Below, in pieces: positions 13,201 through 25,200 of a DNA stretch of 64,000 bases; positions within the stretch are counted from its first letter, which is position 1; each line of letters starts with the position of its first letter. The stretch lies in the NCBI RefSeq assembly GCF_949987515.2, contig NC_082699.1:79403458-79467457 (forward strand), in the 5' to 3' direction. The position numbers were made by a program, and so were the translations under genes. The notes below the pieces were generated by a model, which searched no databases, had not been told where the DNA came from, and saw only the letters and a list, made by a program, of their open reading frames with translations. Source of the DNA: Delphinus delphis (taxonomy: Eukaryota; Chordata; Mammalia; Artiodactyla; Delphinidae).

Positions 13201-16200
13201 CGTCAAGATTAAAGAACCTAGGAATAGGAAGTGGTAGGTGGTGGTAACGCACCAGCGCTAACTTCTTAGTTCTGACAGACAGTTACAGCTACGTAAGACA
13301 CTAGGGTCTTCCTGGTGACGCCGTGGTTAAGAATCCGCCTGCCAATGCAGGGGACACGGGTTTGAGCCCTGGTCCAGGAAGATCCCACGCGCCGCGGAGC
13401 AACTAAGCCCGTGCGCCACAACTACTGAGCCTGCGCTCTAGAGCCCGCGAGCCACAACTACTGAAGCCCGCGTGCCTAGAGCCCGTGCTCCGCAACAAGA
13501 GAAGCCACCCAATGAGAAGCCTGCGCACCGCAACTAAGAGTAGGCCCCGCTCGCCACAACTAGAGAAAGCCCACGTGCAGCAACAGAGACCCAGCGCAGC
13601 CAAAAATAAATAAATAAATATTTTAAATAACTAACTAACCAAATAAATAAATAAATGGCACTTACCAAAATGATATTAAAAAAAGACAAGATACTAGCAG
13701 TGCAGGAGCCTGGGTGAAGGGTGCGCGGACCCTTCTCTGCACTATCTGCAACTTTTCGGTAAGTCTACACGATCACAAAGAAGATGCTTATCACACGATA
13801 AATGACGAGCACTCTGTGCCGGGGCCCATGCAGAGAACAAGCCGCCCCCTCCCAGTCAAGGTGCCCGCTGGACTCCTTCTGAGGGCATCAGAGGCCACTG
13901 CGAGACCAGGGCCCTGCAGCAACAGAAGCTGATCCCAAGGGTGAGACCTGTTGTCTGAAAAGGACAATTAGATGGGCAAGCCTCGGGCGAGACAGCCCAG
14001 AGAAAAGGCGAGAAAATACAGATGGAAAAGGTTAAGAGCTCAAGATGCAATGGGGAATGTTATACACACAAAGGCACACCAATACATTGAAAACCTCGAT
14101 AAAACAGATCAATTTCTGGGGGAAAATAAGTCAAAACTGGCAAAATAAGAAATAGAAGGGACTGTCACTTCCTGGAAGACGAAGGAGACATATTTGTCCC
14201 TACTCCTCCACTAAGCACCACCAAAACCCTGACAACCGCAGGAAGACCATAAAAGGTGGAGAGGAGGCAGGCCACCAGGGACCTGGGGACCCAAGAAGTG
14301 ACGTGGTGGTGGCTCTTGGGACTTCCTGTTGCCTCGTCATCCTGACCTGGAGCAGAAGAAGTTGACAACTCGGAACTGTCAGTGGGTGCGGATAAGGGGT
14401 GGCTCCCTCGCACCCGGGCCAGCAAAGGCTGAGTGGCGAGCCTTGACCCTGGCATCCCTCCCTGCCCTGCTAGGATGGTGCCGGAGGAGGCTGAGTGGGA
14501 AGCGAGTACTGCCATCCACCCAGGACCACCAGGGAGACCCCTCCGCAGGGGTCAGTGAAGGCCGAGTGGGGGAACCAGGATTTCTACCTGCACGCCCCCT
14601 GCCCACCTCCTGGAGTGGACTCAGGGGAAACCTGCTGAAACAGAAGGTTTAAATAAGATCCGGACTCTCATAACAGCCCAAACATCCAGGTTTCAATAGG
14701 AAACGACTCATCACACCAAGAGCAGCTGGCAGGGAACCACGTACACGGAGGAATAGCTGTAAAGTTGTATGTGGATTTTCAACTGCGCCGGCGGGTGGAG
14801 GGTGTTGGTGCCCCTGACTGCCCCCCGCCGTGCTGTTCAAGGGTCAACTGTATAGTGCAGAGACTGAATCCGTAATCAAAAGCCTCCCCACAAGGAAAAG
14901 CCCAAGACCAGATGGTTTCAACAGGTGAACTCTACTAAACATGTATAGAAGAACTGATACCTATTCTTCTTAGATTCTTCCAAAAAACTGAAGAGGCAAG
15001 AATACTTCCTAACTTACAACAGTCAAAACAATCTATGAGGCTAGTCTTACCTTGATTCCAAGACCAGACAAAGACACTACAAGAAAAGGAAACTACAGAT
15101 CAATATTACTTATGAATACAGATGTGAATCCTCAACAAAATACTATAAAACTGAACTAGTGGCATATTAGAAGGATTATACCTCGTGATCCAGTGGGATT
15201 TAGTCTCGGAATGCAAAGATGGTTCAACATCCAAAAATCAATCAATATAATTGTGACTGATCAATGTGATCAATATGTTTATTGACCAGCTTAATAGAGT
15301 GAAGGGAAAAACCCCACATGATCATCTCAATTGACACAAAAAAGATTTGACAGGACTCAACACATTTTCATAATAAAAACACCAAATAAACTAGGACTGG
15401 AAGAGAATAACCTCAACATAATAAAGGCCACGTACGACAAGCCCTTAGCTAACAGCATACTCAACAGTGAAAGACTGAAAGCTAGGATAGCCCCGTTGTT
15501 CACTTTTATTCAACGTACTACTAGAAGCTCTAGCCGGAGCAATTCGGCAAAAAAAAGGAAGGAAGAAAAGAAGGGAGGGAGGGAGGGAGGGAGGGAGGGG
15601 GGGAGGGAGAGAGAAAAGACTAAAAGGCATCCAAATCAAAAAGGAAGAAAATTATCTCTGTTAGCAGATGACATGATCTTGTATGTAGAAAACCCTAAAG
15701 AATCCACAAAAAAATTGTTAGAGTTAATAAGTGAATTCAGCAAAATTTTAGGATATAAAATGAACACACAAAAATCAACTGCAGGGGCTTCCCTGGTGGC
15801 GCAGTGGTTGAGAGTCTGCCTGCCGATGCAGGGGACACGGGTTCGTGCCCCGGTCCAGGTGGATCCCACGTGCAGTGGAGCAGCTGGGCCCGTGACCCAT
15901 GGCCGCTGGGCCTGCGTGTCCGGAGCCTGTGCTCTGCGGCGGGAGGGGCCGCAGCAGTGAGGCGCTCGCGTACGGCAAAAAAAAAAAAAAAAAAAATCAA
16001 TTGCATTACTATACATTTATAATGAATGATCTAAAAAGGAAATTAAAAAACAATCCCATTTAAATAACATCAAAAAGTATAAAACACTCAGGATTTATTT
16101 ATTTACTTATTTAGTTATGGATGGCTGCACTGGGTCTTCGTTGCTGCGCGCGGGCTTTCTCTAGTTGCAGCGAGTGGGGGCTACTCTTCATTGCGGTGCG

Positions 16201-19200
16201 GGGGTTTCTCACCGCGGTGGCAGAGAGCGGGCTCTAGGCGCTCGGGCTTCAGTAGTTGTGGCACGTGGGCTCAGTGGTTGTGGCTCGTGGGCTCTAGAGC
16301 GCAGGCTCAGTACTTGTGGATCACGGGCTTAGTTGCTCTGCGGCATGTGGGATATTCCCGGACCAGGGCTCGAACCCGTGTCCCCTGCATTGGCAGGCGG
16401 ATTCCTAATCACTGTGCCACCAGGGAAGCCCAACACTCAGGAGTAAGTAAATTTAACCAAGGAGGCAAAAGACTTATACACTGCAAACTACAAAATACTG
16501 CTGAAAGAAATTAATGAAGGTCTAAATAAATGAAAACACATCATGCATTCATGTACTGGAAGACCTAGTATTGCTAAGATGACAATACTACCGAAAGTGA
16601 TATACAGAGCTAATGCAATCCCTATTAAAATCCAAAAGGCCTTGTAAAAAAAAAAAAACAGAAATAGAAAAACCCATCCAAAAATTTACATGGAATCTCA
16701 AGGAACCCCAAATAGCCAAAACAACCTTGGCAAAGAACAAAGTTTGAAGGATGCATATTTCCTGATTTCAAAACTTATTATAAAGCTATAGTAATCAAAA
16801 CACAAACATATAGACCTATGTAATAGAAAAGAGAAGCCAGAAATAAACCATCCCAAGTATGGTCAATAAATTTTCAACAATGGTGTCAAGATCATTCAAT
16901 GGGGAAAGGACAGTCTTTTCAACAAGCAGTGCTGGGACTTCCCTGGTGGCGCAGTGGATAAGACTCCGTGCTCCCAATGCAGGGGGCCTGGGTTCGATCC
17001 CTGGTCAGGGAACTAGATCCCACATGCATGCCACAACTAAGAGTTCACATGCCACAACTAAGGAGCCCGCACACCACAACTAAGGAGCCCTGGTGCTGCA
17101 ACTAAGGAGCTCGGCTGCTGCAACTAAGATCCGGTGCAACCAAATAAATAAATATTTTTAAAAAAGTGGTGCTGGGAAAACTGGATATCCATTTGCAAAA
17201 GAATGAAGTTGGGTCCTTATTTAATACCATATGCAAAAATTAACTCAAAATGGACCACAGACCTAAACTTTAGAGCTAAAACTATAAAACTCTTATAAGG
17301 AAACACAAGGGAAAAGCTTCATGACATTGGACTTGACAAAAATAAGTTAGATATCACACCAAAAGCACAGGCAATAGAAAAACAAATACATAAATTGCAC
17401 TTAAACAAAATGAAAAACTTCCATGCATCAAAGTACACCACCAAGAGAGTGAAAAGACAACGCACAGAAGAGAAATATGCAAATCATGTCTCCAATAAGG
17501 GGTTAGTATTCAGAATATATAAAGAACTCCTATAACTCAACAACAACAAAAAACTCCCAAACAACCCAATTCAAACATGGGCAGAAGGGACTTCCCTGGT
17601 GGTCCAGTGGTTAAGACTCCATGCTTCCAATGCAGGGGGCGCGGGCTTGATCCCTGGTCAGGGAACTAAGATCCCACGTGCCACGGGGCACAGCCCAAAA
17701 AAAAAAAAAAAAAAAAAGGAAAAAAGGCAAGGACTTGAAGAGCAATTTCTCCAAAGAAGATAGACCAGTGACCAAGAAGCATGTGAAAATATGTTCAACA
17801 TCATTAATCTCTAAGGCACTGTGAACTGAAACCACAGTCAGATGCCACACGCTGGATGGCTATTAACCAATGAGGAAGGTAAGTCACGGGTGAGGATGTG
17901 GAGGAAGCGAAACCCTCGGGCGCTGCCGGTGGGGACGCGAACAGTGCAGTCATTACGGAAAAGTCCAGTGGTCCCTCAAAGAGCTAAATACAGGATTATC
18001 GTATAATCGGCAATTCCACTCCTGGTGCCTCTCTACCCAAAGGAAGTGACAGGAGTAACCTGAAGAGCCACTCGTACGTTGATGGTCACAGCATGCAAAA
18101 GGTACAACCCCCGGGTCCATCCCCAGAGGAGGGGACAAACGAGTGTGGTCTGGACGCACGATGGGCCATCGCTCAGCCACAAAAGGGGTGAACCCTGAAC
18201 GCGTGGTGCTCAGCGGGAGAAACCTGACATGAATGGACAAATACTGTAAGATTCCACTTATGTTAAATATCTAGAAGAGGCAGATTCATGGAGACGAAAT
18301 GTAGATCTGTGGTTGCCAGGAGTTGGAGAGAGAGGGGGGACAGGGAGTCACTGCCGACTCTTTACAGAGGTTCTGTTTGGGGTGATGGAAAAGTTTTGGA
18401 AATAGACCGTGGTGGTGTTGCACAGTATTATAAATGTAATTAATGCCACTGAACTGTATACTCAACAAGGGCAAATTTTATGTTATATTTAGTTTACTAC
18501 AGTTACAAAATTAAAAATGTAATACACCAAAAACCACTGTCCTGTGCACTTAAACGGGTGACAGGGCTGGCAGGTGCTGGCAAGGAGGTGACAAAATGAG
18601 ACCCTCACTCATTCCTGGTGGGAGCTGGACCGGTGCAGGCGGCTATCCCTGCAGGCTGTGTCCACACTGAGACCCGCAGACGCTCACAGCAGGCTCACTC
18701 CAACAGCCCCACTGGCCACAGCCCAAGTGCCCATCCCCCGACGAGCGGAGAAACAGAAAGCGGTCTCTGCACACAGTGGAGGGCCGCTCGTGTGCTGCTC
18801 GAGACCACAGCACGACGATCCTCAGAAACACGTTCGCGACAGAAGCCAGACGCCGAAGTCTGCATGGTAGGACTCCCTCGCGTGCGCTGCCCACAAAAGA
18901 CTGGTTCACGCAGACGGAGGTACGTTAGTGTGTCCTGGGGGTGGGGGGGGCAGCAGAGACAGGACCGACCACAGAAAGGGCTGAGGGAATGTCCTGGGGT
19001 GACGGAAACGCTCCAGCACCGGGGGGTGGTGATGGCTGCACAACTTCGTAAACTTACTAAAACCTACTGAATCGTACACCTGCCCAACAGATGAACGGGG
19101 CGATATGTAAACCGTACTCAATAAAGCTGGCGTTAAAAAGTGGCACCACAAATCAGAGAGGAAAGAACGGACAGCTTAGCATGCATCTGCGGGGAAAGGC

Positions 19201-22200
19201 TCACTATGTGGAAGAAACGAAGCGAGGTCGCACCTCACACCACAGGCTGGGTAACAGGGACACCGGAGCCTCCCTGACACCCCAGGGCCTGCTCCAAGGG
19301 CTGTGAAGCACTGCACTAATGTATGTACGTATGTACGTATTTACTTACTTATTTATTTATGGCTGCATTGGGTCTTTGTTGCTCCGAGTGGGCTTTCTCT
19401 AGTTGCAGTGAGCGGGGGCTACCCCTCGTTGCGGTGCGCGTGCTTCCCACTGCGGTGGCCTCCCTTACTGCGGAGCACAGGCCCTAGGTGCGCGGACTTC
19501 AGTAGTTGCGGCACGGGGGCTCAGTAGTTGTGGCTCGCAGGCTCTAGAGCGCAGGCTCAGTAGTTGTGGCACATGGGCTTAGTTGCTCTGCGGCAGGTGG
19601 GATCTTCCCGGACCAGGGTTTGAACCCGTGTCCCCTGCATTGGCAGGCAGACTCTCAACCACTGCGCCACCAGGGAAGCCCCCTGCACTAACGTCTTAAT
19701 ATTCACAAGCTTCCTACGTGGTAAGTACTACCGTTATCCCAATTTTACAGAAAGGAAACCGAGGCCCAGAGGGTGAACAACTTGTGCAGGGCCACGGCCG
19801 CGAGGGGACTGGGGTCTGAGCCCCAACCGGAGCCTCACCTCCACCCCGCCTCACTGCAGCTCGTAAAGCCAAACTGGAGAAGGTACAGGAGGGGCGCGTG
19901 GCCTTGAGTGGGGGCAGATCCTGGAACCAGACCCACATGGAGAAAAATGGAAGGACGCTCCCATAAAAACAGGAAGGATTTCAGCCTGAGAAAGGGTACC
20001 CGGGGCAAGTTATCAGGCGGTGACAAGGAGACGCTGTCTGTGACTCCAAAGACTGATATGCCAGGACAAAGAGCCTCCGAAGGGCAGGAGGAAGCAGGGG
20101 ACAGGGGCGGAGGGGCCTCTCCAGCAGGCAGAGCGCCCCTGGAAGCCCGGACCCTGACACACGCAGGGGCAGGGTGAGAAGGAGGTCGAGGAGAGTATGT
20201 GAGGGAGCACAAGGGCCGGGACGCAGCCGGGCGGGGGCTGTCGGTACAGAGGTGGCTGCGAATGAGACTGCACGTGAGCTGCAGCAGGAGGCGCGGGAGA
20301 CACGCGACACCCCAGCTGCAGTGAGCACCCTGACCACAAGCTGTGAACACAAGGAAGAGGAGCCAGGGTGCCGGGAGGGATGGCCGTTCCAGGGCGGGGT
20401 GCATGTCCTGCAGCGCCAGAAGGCACCCTGGGGACCACGTGAGCAACTGGACAGCGACAGTGAGGTCCTGGTGGGAGTCGCGGAGTCTGCACTGCTACCC
20501 ACTCCCGGTGGGTGCAGGCAGGGAAGGGACACTCTCCCTCTGAGGGCAGCGCTGGTGACAGTGCTCCGAGTGCGGTGGACAGAGCAGCAGGGCTGTTAGC
20601 GCCGTGCCTCACAGTGGCGTCCCCCACAGCACGCGCATTAACAGCTGCTCCACGGACCCGACAGCAAGGGAACAAGGCGACCCCACCGCCAGCGCCAGGA
20701 GTGACGGGACTCGGGGCTGCGCAGAAAGCTCTGTGGCGGTGACCCTGTGACATGTGGCCATTGGACCACCCGAAGTGACAGGCGTCCTACAGGAGGACGC
20801 CGTGTCCCCAAGTGTCCTGAGTCCAGAGGGACAAAGTGAGGAGACACGAGGGGCTGACCTCTGAGCCTCAGGCCCAGGAGCAGCACCCGGCACCCGGAAG
20901 GGGAAGGGGCAGAGACCTACTCCGGACCTAAATTATTCACAAGAAAAGGGAACGCGCCTCTTTAACAAGCCAGCGCTTTATGAAGCAAGGTTAACAATTC
21001 CACTCGATTCGGTGGAATATTATAAACTCTCTGGGGCCCATCTGAGGACTTCCACTTCAGGAGCAAGGTGACGACTCAGCACTTTCTATATTATTTAGAA
21101 TAAAATTAACCCTCGCCGGCCCAGGCTGCTGCTTCTGCTCCCGCGGATCCGGCCTGCTCAGCGCTTTTCCCACCTATAATTACAAGCTGCTATCCATCAC
21201 GGGGCAGCCTCGCAGCCCGAAAGGGACGCAGTAAGCACTTCCACTAATAGAGGCAGACCTTAAAGACCGCTTTGATATTTTCATTTAAATGGAATCTCTA
21301 ACAATAATCATCCCCAGCCTCTGGGGGTCCTGCCCCACCCCCCACCTGGGTTGCTCTGGAGCTGCCTGCTGGGCCCCGCCTCCAGGAAGGGCTGCCCTCA
21401 GGGTCATCACTGGCTCTGCTTGGGGCCCAGGGTCTGCGGAGCCGGCCCAGCCCTTAGGCTTGGGGCAGGAGGAAAAGGATTCGGGGAAGGGCTCCACCGA
21501 CTGCAGAGAGCCGGGCACAGGAAGGGAGGGGTGCGGTGCGCAACGCGGGGGCCGGGGCCGGGGAGCTGGCCCCGCACTGACACGCGATCCCCATGCCCAG
21601 GGCCCAGGCCTGGTCCCCCACGGCAGACCACGGGTCCCCGAGGCAGGGCGGTCACTCACAAGTGTGTGGGGAAAGGGTGGCAGCGGGCCTTGCTGCAGCC
21701 CCTAGGCCAGTGAGGAGGCTCCCTCTCGGGGCACCGGGACCGAGGAGGCCTCTCCGGGGTCCCCCACGGCCCGTGCAGCCTCCCCCCAGCCCCGCAGGCC
21801 CGTGGGGGCGGGCCCTCCCAGAAGGAGCTGCGGCGCCGAGGGCTGCTCAGCTGCTGGGGGCTTTCCCACAACGGCAGCCCCGGTGCTGTGCTGGGCTGAG
21901 CCCACAGGTGAGCGTGACGGGCGAGGACACACCCGCGAGCCCCTCCCACCACCCACGCCCCTCACCTTCGCACCCAGTGGGCAGTAGCCTTTGAGGAAGT
22001 CGGTGCAGACCTCCGCCTTGCGGGACACGTAGACGTGACTGTAGGGACAGTTGCTGTTGCTGCAGATCCCTTTCAGGAAGTAGGAGCACACAGGCATCTG
22101 GGGGGGTGGAAAGGCATGAGGCTGAGGGCAGGCCACTTCCCCCGAGCCCCCCTCCTCACCCCACTTCACAGGCAGGAACGCCAGGATCCCAGGGCCCCAC

Positions 22201-25200
22201 CCAGGGCTCCACCGCCAGGCATGAGCCACACACCGACTGTGGAAATAAGCACAGCGCTGGCCAGCAGGAGGGGCCGCCCACCCTGAAGTCAGACCCTCAG
22301 CCTCCCCAGAAGGTGTGGTCGCCCGGGCAGAGCTCGTCTGCCCTCACACGGTCCAGATGAGGATACTGAGACGGGGGACCCAGCCCAGCAGGCTGGCTCA
22401 GGCCCTGATGTGCTGTCACGTGAGTCCATCACCTGCCCCGAGCCTGCCTGGTTTCCAGGGTGTAGGGCTGGGGTGGCATGGGCCAGGAGGAGGTTGGTCT
22501 AGAAGAGCAGGGCTAGGGGGTAGGAGGGAGGCGGTGCATGGGGGCTCTAGGTGGGGTGTCAGCCCATAGGGCCTGAAATCCAGCAGAGTTTCCAGCTGCC
22601 TGATGCGTGGACACCTGGCAGCGTCCGTGAACTGGAGACCTGACTTGGCCTGGTGAAGCCTGGCCACGGGGCTCTGCTGAGCACTGAACGCAGGCGGGCA
22701 CTGTGGAGGACTGGTGCAGGGGGCAGGCTCCCAGCACCCTGGCCCGTCGGCAGGTGGGTCCAGGGGAGACCTGGTGGGGGACACAGGGTGGGCAGCCCCC
22801 CTTCTCCCCCCGTGGGGGGACTGAGGCCTGAGGGCCAGCAGACAGCGGGAGGGGAGGGTGTGTGCCTCTGAAGTCGCCCAGGCTGACTCCTCGGTTGGGG
22901 CCCCTGCGGTGAGCCCTGCCCCTCCAGCAGGCCAGCCTCCTGGCGGGATGGAACCTTGCCAGGAGCTCGCACGGCTGTCACCCTGTAGGTCTCACACCTT
23001 CCACAGGCCTGATACCTCTCGGGGGCCTCCTCCCTCCGCTGTCAGACCTGCCTGCCCTGCCCACGTGGTCCCCGGGCACCCCCCACTGCTGGCCTCTCCC
23101 GGCCGGACTCCTCACTGCACCCCACTGGACTCCCGCCTGCCTGCAGAGGACACACAGGAGCTTCAAAAAGCCACTTTTCTGGGGAGAGGTGTGGGGTCGG
23201 GGGCAGCTGAATACGACTACAGCTGAGGAGGGAAGGAGAGAAAGCAGAGAAACAAAGGGTGATTTAGCGAGGAGACTATTTTTAATTGTCTTTTAACTGC
23301 AGCGCAGAAGGGAGCGGGGAGCGGTGGCCTGCGGCCGGCAGTGCTGCGGCTGCAGACAATTCCCTTAATGTGCGTTTTGATACAGGACCCAAATTAGCGC
23401 TAATAAAAAGGGGTAATAAAGCCAACTCTTGCACCAAACGGAACTCCTCTAGCTGTCAGCATCAAGAGGAAACTGCGTTCTCATTTCAATTAACCTTGTT
23501 TGCACCCAGCACGTCCACACAAATAACAATAACATTAATTCAGGGCGCTGGTGCAGGGCTTCTGCGTTAGACAGCTCAGAGCCTGCACCAGCTTTGGAGC
23601 CGGAGCTAATGAACCCGAAACTCGACGTGAATTTCCAAATTGCTCACAGCAGAGTTTCGAAGCTCTACTAGGGAGAAAAATGCTGATTCTTTTCAAGTTC
23701 CTCAAGGGGAAAAGCTGCAGCAGCAGCAGCGCCTCCGCCGGATCCCGCCTCCTCTGACCCGCTGCAGCCCCCGCTCCGCGCAGTGGGCGGCCCTCCGGCC
23801 AGCACTGACCCCTGACCTCAGAGCTCCCCGCACTGTGCGCCCCCCTCCGCCACGGCCCGGCCCTACACCTAGGGGCCACCGGGCACGTGGCGGGACGGAG
23901 GGGCAGAGCCTCCAGGTCCCACCCCCGGCCCCACGGGCGCAGGGGACAGGGGAAAACTCACCTTCTCCTTGGAGACGTGGTGGGAGAAGGGGCAGGTCCC
24001 GTCCGTCTTCTTGCACGTGCCCCGAACAAACCTAGGCAAACAGGGAGGGTCTGAGGGGCGAGGAGCCCGGGGAAGCCCCCACCCCACCCGCAGGGAGGCC
24101 CCAGTGGGCGCACCTGGTGCACACGGCCACCTTCTCGGGGTCGTGGATGTAGGGGCAGTGCTCGCCGCGGTTGCACCTGCCGAAGCGGTTGTAGTACATG
24201 CAGTACTCCTCCTTCCTCCGCCTCCGCCTCTGCCGCGCCTGCCGCACGATGGCCAGGCTGCGCTGCACGGCCCGGCTGGGGAGGGGGCAGACGTCCGTGA
24301 GCCCCGGGAGGACGGGGAGCACCCCCGCCCCCAACCCCAAGGGACGTACCTGGCCAGGGAGCGGCTGCAGCTGCTGGCAGGGTCCAAGCGGCCTGTGGTG
24401 GAGAGAGGCCGGGTCACTCCAGGCCCACCGCCCCGGCTCTGCCCTCTCCCTGCTCACCTGCCTGGCACCGGCCCCCTGGGATGCCCCACCCTCAGCTCAG
24501 GCACTGCCACCCCTCCAGGAAACCGCTTGCCCTCCTGGGCCCCTGCCAGGCCCCCTCCCAGCCCTGTGCAGGGGAGAGGCCGAGGCGAGACAGCAGAAGC
24601 GGACGGGGACGAAGGCTCAGGGACCAGGTCTGGTGGCACAGCTCCTCGAGGCCACCCTGGTTGCCGGCCAGTGGTCTTTGTTTTTTTAATTAATTAATTA
24701 ATTAATTAATTTTTGGCTGCGTTGGGTCTTCATTGCTATGCATGGGCTTTCTCTAGTTGCGGCGAGCGGGGGCTACTCTTCGTAGCGGTGCGCGGGCTTC
24801 TCACTGCGGTGGCTTCTCTTGTTGCGGAGCACGAGCTCTAGGCACGCGGGCTTCAGTAGTTGCGGCACGCGGGCTCAGTAGCTGTGGCTCACGGGCTCTA
24901 GAGCGCAGGCTCAGCAGTTGTGGTGCACGGGCTTAGCTGCTCCGCGGCATGTGGGATCTTCCCGGACCAGGGTTCGAACCCGTGTCCCCTGCGTTGGCAG
25001 GAGGATTCTTAACCTCTGCAACACCCGGGAAGTCCTTGGCCCGTAGTCTTGCCTCAAGGCAAGTGGTCCCAGGAACAGTGGGTGGTGGGGCTTCCCCGCC
25101 ACCTCCCTCTGCCTGGAGGAGAACCCAGGGACGCGTGACCTGAGTGGGGTCTGGGAATGCCACCTGGTTCTGCAGTAGCTAAGAATAGCTTATTTAAAGC

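Larger units (their letters stand above)
14860..18535 (+). mobile_element. Old L1, ORF2 to 3' end, interrupted by four SINEs
   Basis: Reads in order as L1 ORF2 (AAGACCAGATGGTTTCAACAG near 14906; RT region with [15 protein letters not shown] near 15650; CAATAAGGGGTTAGTATTCAG near 17490; the 3' portion near 18290 with GTGGTTGCCAGGAGTTGG). Stops and indels are frequent. SINEs at 15784, 16094, 16937 and 17587 lie inside it. The catalytic FADD is altered to LADD in the surviving frame, as is common in older copies. Confidence 0.85.
7146..21965 (-). other. ZC3H3: ZC3H3 14.8 kb intron
   Basis: The intron that splits zinc finger 4. 7146-8700 is GC-rich with a (CTCC)n run. 8990-19690 is dominated by L1 and SINE copies listed separately. 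19830-20920 is GC-rich without anything recognised. 20925-21310 is an AT-rich island. 21311-21965 is again GC-rich and featureless. Confidence 0.85.

Noticed and set aside
22340..22420. MIR-like CAGATGAGGATACTGAGAC near 22353
   Set aside because: Only about 20 bases resemble MIR; too short to annotate as an element.
24276..24392. Tiny 74 bp intron as possible coding sequence (read-through exon)
   Set aside because: Splice sites are good on both sides and splicing restores the exact expected protein; read-through would put the upstream exon out of frame.
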